Shown: positions 7,043 to 16,700, counted from the first letter of the stretch. The stretch is DNA of 64,000 nucleotides from Streptomyces sp. 846.5 (GCF_004365705.1 NZ_SOBN01000001.1:1240001-1304000), one strand, 5' to 3'. The notes: generated from the letters alone by a model not told the origin. Translations and numbers: made by a program.

Positions 7043-8106
7043 TGCAGCGGTGGTGGGTCAGACGCTATCGCGAGCAGCCGTGCCGCCTTCAGTTCGGTCT
7101 CGTCCCACTCCCGCTCCGGATCGGAGCCCCAGGTGATGCCCGCCCCGGTGCCGAAGCGGACCTGCGGCCCGGCCGGGTCGTCCCGGTCCAGCCAGAAGGT
7201 GCGGATGCCGACGGCGAGCCGCGCCTCGCGCCGGTCCGCGTCGACCCAGCCGACGGCGCCGCAGTAGGGACCGCGCGGGGCGGTCTCCAGGGCGTGGATG
7301 ATCCGCAGCGCACTGGACTTGGGCGCGCCGGTGACCGATCCGGGCGGGAAGGTCGCGGCCATCGTCTCGGGCCAGCCGGCGCCGGGGCGCAGCCGCCCCT
7401 CCACCGTGGAGACGAGATGGACCAGGCCGGGGTGCTTCTCGACGGCGCAGAGGTCGGGGACGGTGACGCTGCCGGTGGCGCAGACCCGGCCGAGGTCGTT
7501 GCGGACCAGGTCGACGATCATCACGTTCTCGGCGAAGTCCTTCTCCAGCAGGTCGGACTCGGTCCGCCCGGTCCCCTTGATCGGACCGGAGCGGACGGTG
7601 TCGCCCTCGCGTTCGAGGAAGAGCTCCGGCGAGGCGGTGGCCACCTCGACGCCCTGGGCCGGGAGGCGAACCGTTCCGGCATAGGGGGCGGGGTTGCCGC
7701 GGGCGAGGCGGGCGGTGAGGGCGTCGACGTCGGCGTGCGCCGGGTCGGGCAGCGGCGCGGAGAGGACCCGGCAGAGGTTGGCCTGGTAGACCTCGCCCGC
7801 GGCGATCTCCGCACGGATCCGGCGCACGCCGGCGAGGTAGCCGGCCCGGTCGAGCGAGCTGGTCCAGGCGGTGCGGGCAGGCCCGGTCCATGCCCGCGCG
7901 GCCGCTTCCGGATCGCCGGGGCCCGGCCGGGCCCGGCGGACCTCGCCGAAGCGGGCGCAGGTGAGCCGGCCCTCGAAGTCGGCCACGACGGCCCAGAACC
8001 CGGAGCCGTCGAGAGCCGCCGGATCGTCGGTGACGTCGAGCAGCCCGGTGGCGACCAGGCCGTCGAAACGGGCCATCGGCGGGAGGAGGGACTGGGTGGA
8101 GGTCAC
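7039..8106 (-). CDS. pabB: aminodeoxychorismate synthase component I (chorismate-binding)
   Basis: A 355-residue chorismate-binding enzyme. The conserved blocks run in order: EIAAGEVYQANLCR, SPELFLEREGDTVRSGPIKGTGR, MIVDLVRNDLGRVC, VEKHPGLVHLVSTVEGRL, PPGSVTGAPKSSAL and VRFGTGAGITWGSDP. PIKGT is the form typical of PabB, whose Lys attacks C2 of chorismate; anthranilate synthases usually have PIAGT at this place. The product is 4-amino-4-deoxychorismate, processed by the next gene. No glutamine amidotransferase (PabA) gene is adjacent. The ATG at 8076 (MARFDG) is an equally plausible start. Confidence 0.88.
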   Translation of the reverse strand: MTSTQSLLPPMARFDGLVATGLLDVTDDPAALDGSGFWAVVADFEGRLTCARFGEVRRARPGPGDPEAAARAWTGPARTAWTSSLDRAGYLAGVRRIRAEIAAGEVYQANLCRVLSAPLPDPAHADVDALTARLARGNPAPYAGTVRLPAQGVEVATASPELFLEREGDTVRSGPIKGTGRTESDLLEKDFAENVMIVDLVRNDLGRVCATGSVTVPDLCAVEKHPGLVHLVSTVEGRLRPGAGWPETMAATFPPGSVTGAPKSSALRIIHALETAPRGPYCGAVGWVDADRREARLAVGIRTFWLDRDDPAGPQVRFGTGAGITWGSDPEREWDETELKAARLLAIASDPPPLQ

Positions 8107-8234
8107 AGTTGGCTCGGGATTCTGTCCGGAAGGTGCGGGGTCTGCGCGCAGCCGAAGTCTAGATAGACGGTGGTCCGGATGCCTGTCCGCAGGTCATCGC
8201 GGGGGCGGAACGGCACGCTGCGGGGATACGGAAT

Positions 8235-8262
8235 TTGAGCTGGGCCCGTAATCCGCTAAAGT
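8235..8262 (+). promoter_or_regulatory. candidate promoter of the tRNA operon
   Basis: TTGAGC (8235-8240), a 16-nt spacer, then TAAAGT (8257-8262), about 60 nt before the first tRNA. This resembles a housekeeping sigma promoter; it is the only AT-richer patch in the gap between pabB and the tRNA genes. Confidence 0.5.
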
Positions 8263-8322
8263 TCAACACGTCGCCAGGACGCGGACCGCAAAGAAGCAAG
8301 CGGGAAGCACTTTGGAGATCAT

Positions 8323-8395
8323 GCGGACGTGGCTCAGTTGGTAGAGCATCACCTTGCCAAGGTGAGGGTCGCGGGTTCGAATCCCGTCGTCCGCT
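8323..8395 (+). tRNA. tRNA-Gly (anticodon GCC)
   Basis: 73 nt. The acceptor stem is GCGGACG/CGTCCGC and the anticodon stem TCACC/GGTGA encloses the loop TTGCCAA (anticodon GCC). The T arm has GGTTCGAATCC. The discriminator is T and CCA is not encoded. First of five genes in a probable operon. Confidence 0.97.
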
Positions 8396-8424
8396 CGGTT
8401 GAGGGTGCAGGTTGGCCCTTGCTC

Positions 8425-8495
8425 GGTGGAGTGGCCGAGAGGCGAGGCAACGGCCTGCAAAGCCGTCTACACGGGTTCAAATCCCGTCTCCACCT
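8425..8495 (+). tRNA. tRNA-Cys (anticodon GCA)
   Basis: 71 nt. The acceptor stem is GGTGGAG/CTCCACC and the anticodon stem ACGGC/GCCGT encloses CTGCAAA (anticodon GCA). The T arm has GGTTCAAATCC. CCA is not encoded. Confidence 0.97.
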
Positions 8496-8533
8496 CAGCG
8501 AGGTTTTGAGTGGTCCGCCACTCGGGGTCTCAT

Positions 8534-8605
8534 GCGCGATTAGCTCAGCGGGAGAGCGCTTCCCTGACACGGAAGAGGTCACTGGTTCAATCCCAGTATC
8601 GCGCA
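8534..8605 (+). tRNA. tRNA-Val (anticodon GAC), copy 1
   Basis: 72 nt. The acceptor stem is GCGCGAT/ATCGCGC and the anticodon stem CTTCC/GGAAG encloses CTGACAC (anticodon GAC, reading GTC and GTT). CCA is encoded at 8606-8608. First of three identical copies. Confidence 0.97.
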
Positions 8606-8663
8606 CCAGCCCCCTCGGGGGTTCGCAGCACCGTTTGCAGCGTTACCGTTCGACGAGTGTCCC

Positions 8664-8735
8664 GCGCGATTAGCTCAGCGGGAGAGCGCTTCCCTGACAC
8701 GGAAGAGGTCACTGGTTCAATCCCAGTATCGCGCA
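8664..8735 (+). tRNA. tRNA-Val (anticodon GAC), copy 2
   Basis: Identical to the copy at 8534-8605 over 72 nt; the following bases are CGA, so CCA is not encoded. Confidence 0.97.
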
Positions 8736-8769
8736 CGAGTCCCCTCGGGGGCTTGGTCAGTACCGTCCC

Positions 8770-8841
8770 GCGCGATTAGCTCAGCGGGAGAGCGCTTCCC
8801 TGACACGGAAGAGGTCACTGGTTCAATCCCAGTATCGCGCA
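8770..8841 (+). tRNA. tRNA-Val (anticodon GAC), copy 3
   Basis: Identical to the two preceding copies. The bases after the discriminator are CAG. A strong terminator hairpin begins 8 nt later, closing the tRNA operon. Confidence 0.97.
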
Positions 8842-8849
8842 CAGCAGTT

Positions 8850-8880
8850 GAGGGCCCGTCCGGTAGCGGACGGGCCCTCT
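8850..8880 (+). terminator. intrinsic terminator of the tRNA operon
   Basis: A perfect 12-bp stem GAGGGCCCGTCC / GGACGGGCCCTC with 6-nt loop GGTAGC, followed by TTCGTTGT. Confidence 0.85.
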
Positions 8881-8980
8881 TCGTTGTCTGTCGCTCGGGT
8901 GGTGCGCGGCGTCCGCGCCCGGGCTGCCCTCACCGACAGTCCGGACGCGGCGCCGCAGTCTGGGGGCGCCGGGGGTCGGC

Positions 8981-9172
8981 TCAGTGCTGGATGAGATGCA
9001 GCACCGAGGTGGCCTGCACGGTGAACTGGGACCAGCCGCCGAAGGCGAAGGCCAGCAGGGCGGCGACCGGGAGTGCGATCGCCAGCGCCACCAGGGGGTT
9101 CCTGGTCTCGCGCGGACGGACGCGGTCGGACTGGCTACGGCGCCGTACTGATCCTCCCGTGTACACGGACAT
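8981..9172 (-). CDS. small membrane protein, unknown
   Basis: A 63-residue protein from the ATG at 9172 (the frame extends to 9202, but MSVYTGGSVRRRS looks like the natural N-terminus). A basic N-terminus (about 25 residues, rich in Arg) is followed by one hydrophobic segment, LVALAIALPVAALLAFAF, and a short tail ending SVLHLIQH. By the positive-inside rule the N-terminus should be cytoplasmic. It converges with the tRNA operon. Function unknown; confidence is moderate because it is small. Confidence 0.55.
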   Translation of the reverse strand: MSVYTGGSVRRRSQSDRVRPRETRNPLVALAIALPVAALLAFAFGGWSQFTVQATSVLHLIQH

Positions 9173-9202
9173 GGTTCCCACTCTCGTCGGCTGCTGCCAC
9201 AT

Positions 9203-9646
9203 CGTCGGCTGGTCGCGGTGGGCGGAGTACCTCGGGGGACGAGCTGCCCGCCCACCGCTGGTACCAACCTACGGTCGGCACCCCTGGCCGGGCGTCATGC
9301 CCCGGGACCGTCCCTGCGGCATCCGGAAGGAGGACGGTCCTCCCCGGGGACTACTACCGGAGGGGGAGGGCGGACGGCGGGGGTGTCAGGGTCACCCCTG
9401 ACAGGGCCCCGGAGGGGGCGGAAGAACCGCAGGTCGGAGCGGGGTGACCGGCCCCTCCCGGATACGGTCCCGGGGTACTGCGGGTGCAGTACCGGACGGG
9501 CCCGGGCGGAGCCGACCGGGGGAAATCCGACAATCCCACGGATCGTCACTGCGTTGCGTATCAGCACACCGCCCGACCCAGTCCGTAAGCTGTCGCCTGG
9601 CAGGGACAACAGCCCCCGCACGGGGACCTGACGGCGGGACGGAAAT
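9203..9646. other. non-coding gap before the Ser/Thr kinase
   Basis: About 440 bp, very GC-rich, with no frame that looks like a gene. It should carry the kinase promoter. It has short inverted repeats, for example GTACTG-CGGGTG-CAGTAC at 9475-9492. No recognisable riboswitch or RNA gene was seen. Confidence 0.35.
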
Positions 9647-11497
9647 GTGGCGATGATGCGGCTCCGGCGGGAGGATCCGCGAGTCGTCGGCCCCTACCGC
9701 CTGCACCGGCGGCTCGGCACGGGCGGTATGGGTGTGGTCTACCTGGGCTCCGACCGCAAGGGGCAGAAGGTCGCGCTCAAGCTGATCCGCTCCGAGCTGG
9801 CCGAGGACCAGGAGTTCCGCACCCGCTTCGCCCGCGAGGTCGCCGCCGCCGCCCGGATCAGGGGCGGCTGCATCGCCCGGCTGGTCGCCTCCGACATCGA
9901 CGTGGAACGGCCCTGGCTGGCGACCGCCTACGTCCCCGGCCCCTCGCTCTACAAGCGGGTCGGCGACGAGGGGCCGCTGCCCTGGCCCGAGGTGACCGCG
10001 ATCGGCGCCGCCCTCGCCGACGGCCTGGTCCACGTCCACGAGGCCGGGGTGGTGCACCGCGACCTCAAGCCCTCGAACATCCTGCTGTCCCCCAAGGGAC
10101 CCCGGATCATCGACTTCGGCATCGCCTGGTCCACCGGGGCCAGCACGCTGACCCATGTCGGCACGGCGGTCGGCTCACCCGGCTTCCTGGCGCCCGAGCA
10201 GGTCAGGGGCATCGCGGTGACCAGCGCCACCGATGTGTTCGCCCTGGGCACCACGCTCGCCTACGCGGCGACCGGCGACTCCCCGTTCGGCTCGGGAACC
10301 TCCGAGGTGATGCTCTACCGGGTGGTCCACGAGGAGCCGGACCTCAGCGACGTACCCAGTGCGCTGCTGCCGGTAATCCGGGCCTGCCTGGCCAAGGAGG
10401 CGTCCGACCGGCCGACCACCGCCCAACTGCACGACCGGCTCAAGGAGCTGACCGCGCGTGGGACGGCGATCGGCCTCAGCCAGGTGCCACGGCCGCAGGC
10501 CCGGCAGAACCGTCCGGTCGAGGCGACGCAGCGGGCCCGGGGAGCGGCCCAGGGCGGGAGCCAGGCGGCGGCGCAGGGCGGTGGACGGCCGCCGGCGCGC
10601 CCGGTGCGCGGCCGCCCGATGCCGCCGACCGTGCGCGAGCCGCAGCCACCGCGCCAGGACGCACAGCAGCACACCCGACGGGACGTCAGGCCGGAGCAGC
10701 GGCACGACTCGCGGCCGACCGCGCCCGTCCCGGCGCCCGCGGCCCGGCGCACTCCCCCGCCGACCGGATCGCAGCAGCGCCCGGCCACCCGGCCGGGCGG
10801 TTCGTCCTCGCGGCGGCTGCTGCGGCAGCGGCTGATCGTCTTCATCACCGTGACGGTGGGCGTCGCCCTGGCCATCGCCGCTGCTCAGGGCTGTGAGAAT
10901 CGGGACAGCCGGGGGCTGGGGACGACTCCGAACTCCAGCACCGCAGCGGCGACCCACCCGGCGGCCGCAGCCGTCCCCGTCGCCGCCCCGTCCACCGCGG
11001 CGGACGGCCTGCAGGCCGGGCCGACGTCGGACGCCAGTGGCGGCACCGGCGGCGTGGACTGGGCCGACCGCAGCTACCCCGACCCCAGCGACGGCTCCAC
11101 GGTCGTCCTCAAGGACGGCCGGGGCTCCCCCAGCGGCGCCTCGCCGGTCGCGCTCACCAGCGTGCTGGCCGCGCGGTACCGCAACAACCCGGCCGCGGTG
11201 GTGGTGCTCACCCGCCGGGACGGCGGCGCCCCGGAGGACCTGATCGAGCTCTACCAACTGTCCGGCGGCGCGTCCGGCTCCGCTGCAGAACCGGTTCTGC
11301 TGGCCTCCCACGCCTCCACCGGCGACCCGCAGGCCACCGGCACCTGGCGGATCGCCGACGGCGCCGTCCTGCGCGAGGAGCACACCGCCGCCTCCGGCAC
11401 CCGCCCGGCCAGCACCACCCGCTACACCCCGCTGGGCAACGGCACGATGAGCGAGAGCTGGCCGGGGACCGGCACGGTGGCGGGGCAGCAGGGCTGA
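9647..11497 (+). CDS. membrane-bound Ser/Thr protein kinase (PknB-like)
   Basis: A 616-residue Hanks-type kinase. The kinase domain (about 15-270) shows the P-loop LGTGGMGVVYLG, the ATP-binding Lys in VALKLI, the catalytic loop HRDLKPSNI, the metal-binding DFG in IIDFGIAW and the APEQVRG segment. A disordered Pro/Arg/Gln-rich linker (about 285-390) leads to one transmembrane helix (about 395-414, VFITVTVGVALAIAAA). An extracellular domain of about 200 residues follows, with no PASTA repeats; it starts Ser/Thr/Ala-rich and ends in an apparently folded part. The external ligand is unknown. Start choice: GTG 9647, with ATG 9653 or 9656 also possible given GGGACGG just upstream. Confidence 0.92.
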   Translation: MAMMRLRREDPRVVGPYRLHRRLGTGGMGVVYLGSDRKGQKVALKLIRSELAEDQEFRTRFAREVAAAARIRGGCIARLVASDIDVERPWLATAYVPGPSLYKRVGDEGPLPWPEVTAIGAALADGLVHVHEAGVVHRDLKPSNILLSPKGPRIIDFGIAWSTGASTLTHVGTAVGSPGFLAPEQVRGIAVTSATDVFALGTTLAYAATGDSPFGSGTSEVMLYRVVHEEPDLSDVPSALLPVIRACLAKEASDRPTTAQLHDRLKELTARGTAIGLSQVPRPQARQNRPVEATQRARGAAQGGSQAAAQGGGRPPARPVRGRPMPPTVREPQPPRQDAQQHTRRDVRPEQRHDSRPTAPVPAPAARRTPPPTGSQQRPATRPGGSSSRRLLRQRLIVFITVTVGVALAIAAAQGCENRDSRGLGTTPNSSTAAATHPAAAAVPVAAPSTAADGLQAGPTSDASGGTGGVDWADRSYPDPSDGSTVVLKDGRGSPSGASPVALTSVLAARYRNNPAAVVVLTRRDGGAPEDLIELYQLSGGASGSAAEPVLLASHASTGDPQATGTWRIADGAVLREEHTAASGTRPASTTRYTPLGNGTMSESWPGTGTVAGQQG

Positions 11498-11517
11498 GCA
11501 GCAGGGCTGAGCCGGTT

Positions 11518-12333
11518 TCAGGCCGTCGGCTGCTGGGAGAGCGCGTAGAAACTCACCGCGGCGGCGGCGGCGATGTTGAGCGAGTCGACGTCGTGCGACA
11601 TCGGGATGCGGACCCAGGCGTCGGCGGCGCGCAGGGCCTCGGTGCTGAGGCCGTGGCCCTCGGAGCCCAGCAGCACCGCACAGCGCTCCAGCAGCTTGGG
11701 CGAGACCTCGGCCAGCGGGACCGAGTCGCCGTGCGGGGTGAGCGCGAGCAGCGAGAACCCGGCCTCGCGCAGCGTCTCCAGGGAGCGCGGCCAGGGGTCC
11801 AGCACGGCGTAGGGGACGGAGAAGACCGTCCCCATGGACACCTTGACGGCGCGTCGGTACAGCGGGTCGGCGCAGTCGGGCGAGAGCAGGATCGCGTCCA
11901 TACCGAGCGCGGCGGCGCTGCGGTAGACGGCGCCGATGTTGGTGTGGTCGACGATGCCTTCGAGGACGGCGATCCGGCGGGCCCCGGCCAGCAGGTCGGC
12001 GGCGTCGGCGAGCGGCTTGCGCTGCATGGACGCCAGCGCGCCGCGGTGCACGTGGTAGCCGGTGACCTGCTCGGCCAGCTCCGGCGCCACCGCGTACACC
12101 GGCGCCGGGACCTCGTCGATGACGTCCCGCATCACGTCGATCCACTTGGCGGACAGCAGCATCGAACGCATCCGGTAGCCGGCCAGCCGGGCCCGGCGGA
12201 TCACCTTCTCGCCCTCGGCGATGAACAGGCCCTCCTCGGGCTCGCGCCGCCGGCGCAGCTCGACGTCGGTCAGGGCGACATAGTCGCCCAGACGCGGGTC
12301 CTGGGGATCGTCGATGGTGATGAGTTCGGCCAC
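11518..12333 (-). CDS. TrmH/SpoU-family RNA 2'-O-methyltransferase
   Basis: A 271-residue SPOUT methyltransferase. The N-terminal substrate-binding part contains FIAEGEKVIRRA. The C-terminal knotted domain has the three SpoU motifs: LEGIVDHTNIGAVYRSAAALG (motif 1), AVLLGSEGHGLS (motif 2) and RIPMSHDVDSLNIAAAAAVSFYAL (motif 3). It uses S-adenosylmethionine to methylate a ribose in rRNA or tRNA; the exact nucleotide cannot be assigned. It is 17 bp downstream of the cysG-type gene on the same strand, so it may share its transcript. It converges with the kinase gene. Confidence 0.88.
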   Translation of the reverse strand: MAELITIDDPQDPRLGDYVALTDVELRRRREPEEGLFIAEGEKVIRRARLAGYRMRSMLLSAKWIDVMRDVIDEVPAPVYAVAPELAEQVTGYHVHRGALASMQRKPLADAADLLAGARRIAVLEGIVDHTNIGAVYRSAAALGMDAILLSPDCADPLYRRAVKVSMGTVFSVPYAVLDPWPRSLETLREAGFSLLALTPHGDSVPLAEVSPKLLERCAVLLGSEGHGLSTEALRAADAWVRIPMSHDVDSLNIAAAAAVSFYALSQQPTA

Positions 12334-12350
12334 AGGTCGATCCTGCCCGC

Positions 12351-13580
12351 TCAGATCTGGGCTGCCAAGTTGTTGACGGCGACCACGTCGCCGATGACCA
12401 CGACGGCCGGCGGGCGGATCTGTTCGGCGGCGACCACCTCGGCGACGGTGGCCAGGGTGGCGTCGACCCGGCGCTGCGCCGCGGTGGTGCCCTCCTGGAC
12501 GACGGCGACCGGGGTCTGCGGGTCGCGGCCCCCGGCGATCAGCGCGGCGGCGATGGCGCCGATGCGTTCGACGGCCATCAGCAGCACCAGGGTGCCGCGC
12601 ATCTTCGCGGCGGCGTCCCAGTTCACCAGGGAACGGGGGTCCTCGGGGGCGACGTGGCCGGAGATGACGCTGAACTCATGGGTGACGCCGCGGTGGGTGA
12701 CCGGGATGCCGGCGGCGGCGGGGACGCTGATGGAGCTGGAGATGCCGGGGACGACGGTGACCGGCACGCCGGCTTCGCGGCAGGCGAGCAGTTCCTCCAT
12801 ACCCCGGCCGAAGACATAGGGGTCGCCGCCCTTGAGCCGGACCACGAACCTGCCCGCTCTGGCGTGCTCGATCAGCGCGTTGTTGATGGCCTCCTGGGCC
12901 ATGTAGCGGCCGTAGGGGATCTTGGCCGCGTCGATGACCTCGACATGGGGCGGCAGTTCGTCCAGGAGCTCGCGGGGGGCGAGGCGGTCGGCGACCACCA
13001 CGTCGGCCTCGGCGAGGAGGCGTCGGCCGCGGACGGTGATCAGGTCCGGGTCACCGGGGCCGCCGCCGACCAGGGCGACCCCGGGGGTGCGGCCGCGGTG
13101 GTGCGCGGCGGCGAGGCTGCCGTCGCGCAGGCCGGCGACGATGGCGTCCCTGAGCGCGGCGGAGCGGCGGGGGTCGCCGGAGAGGACGGCGACGGTGGTG
13201 CCGTCCTGGCGTCCGGCGGCCGGGGTCCACGCGGTGGCGGCCGAGGCGTCGTCGCTGCGCGAGCAGAAGGTGCGGTCGGCCTCGGCCTCGGCGGAGGCGG
13301 CGGCGTTGGCCCCGGGGTCGTCGGTGGCGGCCAGCACGTACCAGGCCCCGGCGAGGTCGCCTGCGGCGTAGCGGCGGGGGTGCCAGCTGAGCTCACCGGC
13401 GTCGGCCATGGCCTGGACGGCGGGGGTGGTGCTCGGAGCGAACAGGTGCACGTCGGCGCCTGCCGCGAGGAGTGCGGGCAGCCGGCGCTGGGCTACGGTG
13501 CCGCCGCCGAGGACGACGACGCGGCGGCCTTGCAGGAGGAGACCGACCGGGTACGGCGTGGTGTCGTTCTCGGACGGCAT
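12351..13580 (-). CDS. cysG: siroheme/uroporphyrinogen-III methyltransferase, bifunctional
   Basis: A 409-residue fusion. Residues about 10-150 form a Met8/CysG-N-type precorrin-2 dehydrogenase domain, with an NAD-binding motif VVVLGGGTVAQRRLPALL. Residues about 160-405 form the uroporphyrinogen-III C-methyltransferase, with VALVGGGPGDPDLITVRG, VVVADRLA, VRLKGGDPYVFGRGMEE, VPGISSSISVPAAAGIPVTHRG and TLVLLMA. Together they convert uroporphyrinogen III to precorrin-2 and sirohydrochlorin, feeding siroheme and, with the neighbouring cob genes, cobalamin. No separate ferrochelatase domain is seen. Confidence 0.9.
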   Translation of the reverse strand: MPSENDTTPYPVGLLLQGRRVVVLGGGTVAQRRLPALLAAGADVHLFAPSTTPAVQAMADAGELSWHPRRYAAGDLAGAWYVLAATDDPGANAAASAEAEADRTFCSRSDDASAATAWTPAAGRQDGTTVAVLSGDPRRSAALRDAIVAGLRDGSLAAAHHRGRTPGVALVGGGPGDPDLITVRGRRLLAEADVVVADRLAPRELLDELPPHVEVIDAAKIPYGRYMAQEAINNALIEHARAGRFVVRLKGGDPYVFGRGMEELLACREAGVPVTVVPGISSSISVPAAAGIPVTHRGVTHEFSVISGHVAPEDPRSLVNWDAAAKMRGTLVLLMAVERIGAIAAALIAGGRDPQTPVAVVQEGTTAAQRRVDATLATVAEVVAAEQIRPPAVVVIGDVVAVNNLAAQI

Positions 13581-13620
13581 GGTGGCTCCAGGGCTTCGTG
13601 TACAGGTACGTGGGTGGTTC

Positions 13621-13642
13621 TCGCGCAGTTCCCCGCGCCCCT
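13621..13642 (+). repeat. 22-bp intergenic repeat, single copy
   Basis: TCGCGCAGTTCCCCGCGCCC plus CT, identical to the arm at 3789-3810. It lies in the 194-bp gap between cysG and the bluB-cobT gene, 52 bp before the double copy. Confidence 0.85.
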
Positions 13643-13694
13643 GAGGAGCTGCATGGTGCGCTCAGTCTGATGGTGCGGCAGAGTGCATGGTTTG

Positions 13695-13754
13695 TCGCGC
13701 AGTTCCCCGCGCCCCTGTCGGGGCGCCCCGATAGGGGCGCGGGGAACTGCGCGA
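13695..13754. repeat. paired 22-bp repeats forming a long hairpin
   Basis: One copy of the 22-bp repeat (13695-13716) and its inverted copy (13733-13754) enclose a 16-nt spacer that itself contains the 14-bp palindrome TCGGGGCGCCCCGA. The whole can fold into one long, nearly perfect stem. It starts 20 bp after the stop of the bluB-cobT gene (minus strand), so it could end transcription, but its repetition elsewhere argues for a REP-like mobile or structural element. Confidence 0.85.
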
Positions 13755-13774
13755 ACAGTAACCCTCACAGAGGG

Positions 13775-16700
13775 TCAGTGCTTCTCGGTGACCCCCGCCG
13801 AGTCGAACGTTGCGACGTCGTGCATCGCCCTGGCCGCCGACTGGACCAAGGGCAGAGCCAGCAGGGCACCTGTACCCTCGCCGAGGCGGAGGTCCAGGTC
13901 GATCAGGGGACGCAACCCCAGCTTGGCGAGAGCCGCCTTGTGGCCGGGTTCGGCCGAGCGGTGCCCGGCGACGCACGCGGCGAGGACCTCCGGGGCGATG
14001 GCCTTGGCCACCAACGCGGCGGAGCCGGCGATCACGCCGTCCAGGATGACCGGCGTGCGCAGGCTGGCCGCGCCCAGCATGAAGCCCGCCAGCGCCGCGT
14101 GCTCCAGTCCGCCGACCGCCGCGAGGACGCCGATCGGGTCGGCCGGGTCGGGGCGGTGCAGGGCCAGCGCCTCGCGGACCACCGCGATCTTGCGGGCATG
14201 GGTCTCGTCGTCGATGCCGGTGCCGCGCCCGGTCACCACGGAGGGGTCCTCCCCGGTGAAGACGCAGATCAGGGCTGCCGCAGCGGTGGTGTTGGCGATC
14301 CCCATGTCCCCGGTGACCAGGGCCTTGTTGCCGGCCGCGACGAGATCGCGGGCGGTCTCGATGCCGACCTCCAGGGCGCGCAGCGCCTCCTCGCGGGTCA
14401 TGGCCGGTTCGACGGTCATGTCGGCCGTGCCGGGACGCACCTTGCGCGGCAGCAGGCCGGTGGTGCGGCCGGAGTCGATCGCGGGGGGCAGCTCGGAGGC
14501 CACGCCGACGTCCACCACGCAGACCTCGGCGCCCAGCTGGGCCGCGAACGCGTTCACGACCGCGCCGCCGGCCAGGAAGTTCGCCACCATCTGCGCGGTG
14601 ACCTCCTGCGGCCAGTGCGTGACGCCCTGGGCGTGCACGCCGTGGTCGCCCGCGAAGATGGCCACGCACGCGGGCTCGGGGATCGGCGGCGGGCACTTGC
14701 GGGAGAGGCCGCACAGTTGGGCGGAGATTATCTCCAGCATGCCGAGCGAGCCGGCCGGCTTGGTCATCCGCTTCTGCCGGTCCCAGGCCTCACCGAGCGC
14801 CTTGGCGTCCAGCGGCCTGATGCCGCGCAGGGTCTCCTGCAGCACACTGTGCGGTTCCTCGCCGGGCAGCGCGCGGCGGCCGTAGGTCTCCTCGTGGACC
14901 ACCCAGGACAGCGGGCGCTTCTTGGCCCAGCCGGCCTGCGCCAGTTCGGGCTCGGTCGGGAACTCGTTCACATAGCCGACGCAGAGGTAGGCCACCACGT
15001 CCAGGTGCTCGGGCAGGCCGAGCTCGCGGACCATCTCCTGCTCGTCGAAGAAGCTGACCCAGCCGACGCCGAGGCCCTCGGCGCGGGCGGCCAGCCAGAG
15101 GTTCTCCACGGCGAGGGCGGCCGAGTAGGGCGCCATCTGCGGCTGGGTGTGCCGGCCGAGGGTGTGCCGGCCGCCGCGGGTGCGGTCGGCGGTGACCACG
15201 ATGTTCACCGGGGTCTCGACGATGGCCTCGATCTTCAGTTCCTTGAACTGCTTGGCCCGCCCCTTGGGCAGCGACTCCGCGTAGACCTCGCGCTGACGCT
15301 CCGCCAGTTCGTGCATCCGGGCCCGGGTCTTCGCGGAGCGGATCACCACGAAGTCCCAGGGCTGGGAGTAGCCGACGCTGGGGGCGGTGTGAGCGGCCTC
15401 CAGGACCCGGATCAGCACCTCGTGCGGGATCGGGTCGGGCCGGAAGCCGTTGCGGATGTCGCGGCGCTCGCGCATCACCCGGTGCACCGCGTCGCGCATC
15501 TCGTCGTCGTAGGCCGGGGCGGCCGGGCCCTCGGGGACGACGGGCAGCGGCGCCTCGGGCTCGACGAGGACGGGCGCGGTGACGGCGGCGGCAGCCGCGG
15601 ATTCGGCTGCGAACGCCGGCTCCGGTGCGAGCGGCTGCACCGTCTCGGCGGCCTCCACACCGCCGGAGGCGTCCACGGCGAGGACCCGCCGCTCGGGCTC
15701 GGGTGCCTGTTCCGGCACGGGGACAGCGGTCGACTGCTGGGAGAGTTCAGGCACAGGCTGCGCTTCCGCTGCGGGATGGACGGTGGACAGTACCGGGTCC
15801 GACAGCGTCCCGGTGCCCTGAGCGGTGCTCTCCGAGGCGATGGGGGCGGGGGGAGTTTCGGTCAGGACCGCGGGCTCGGGCTCCGGCTCGGGTTCGGGCT
15901 CTACGACGACGGCCTCGGCGACGGCGTCAGGGACTGCCTCGACGGCCGGCTCCATGACGAACTGACGCGGCGGCGGCGACATGAACGCGGAGATCCGGCT
16001 GCCGCCGGCCTCGGGCGAGGCGCCCTGGGCGGGGATGGCGGCGTCCGGCTGAGGGGTGGGGGCCACCGGCTCAGGCTCGGCCTCGATCTCAGGTAGAGGG
16101 TCAGCTTCGGCCGCCGGCGGCTCGGGCAGGGGCGCCGGTTCGGCAGCGGGAGCCGGCGCGGCGGCCGGCTCGGGTGACGGCTCGACCGCGACCGGTTCTA
16201 CGGGGATCGGTTCTGCAGGGACCGGTTCAACAGGGATCGGCTCGACGGGGATCGGGACGGCCTCGACCGGGGGCGCCGGCTCGAACGGAACGACGGCCTC
16301 GGGCTGTGGTTCCGGGGCCGCGGCCGGGGCCGATTCCACCATCGGCGCGGGGGCGGGCTGGACCTGGTTGTTGGAGCCGAGGGTGCTCTCCGGCGAGGGC
16401 ATCTGCACCGGGACGCTCACCGCGACCGGCTCAGGTGCCTGCACAGCGACCTCGACCGGTTCGGCCTGCGTCGGCGCGGTGCCCAGCGCCGAGACGACGG
16501 CCGCCGGCTGGTCCAGGTACTCGGGGCCCGAGTACTGGCCGGCGGCCGGGGCCGCGGGCACGCCGTAGGGCGGGGTCGTCGGGCCGGCGACGGTGAACGG
16601 GGACTCGCCACCCGCCGAGGGGCCGCGGTCGGCCAGCGAGCGCACCGGAACCTGACCGGTCATCAGCGAGGGGTCCGGGATCGGCGGCCCGGCGTGCAGC

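Noticed and set aside
13472-16096. An 874-codon open frame on the plus strand, antisense to the bluB-cobT gene
   Set aside because: Its translation is low-complexity Gly/Arg/Ala/His-rich with no motif. It mirrors the third-codon GC bias of the real gene on the other strand, which often leaves long false frames in such DNA.
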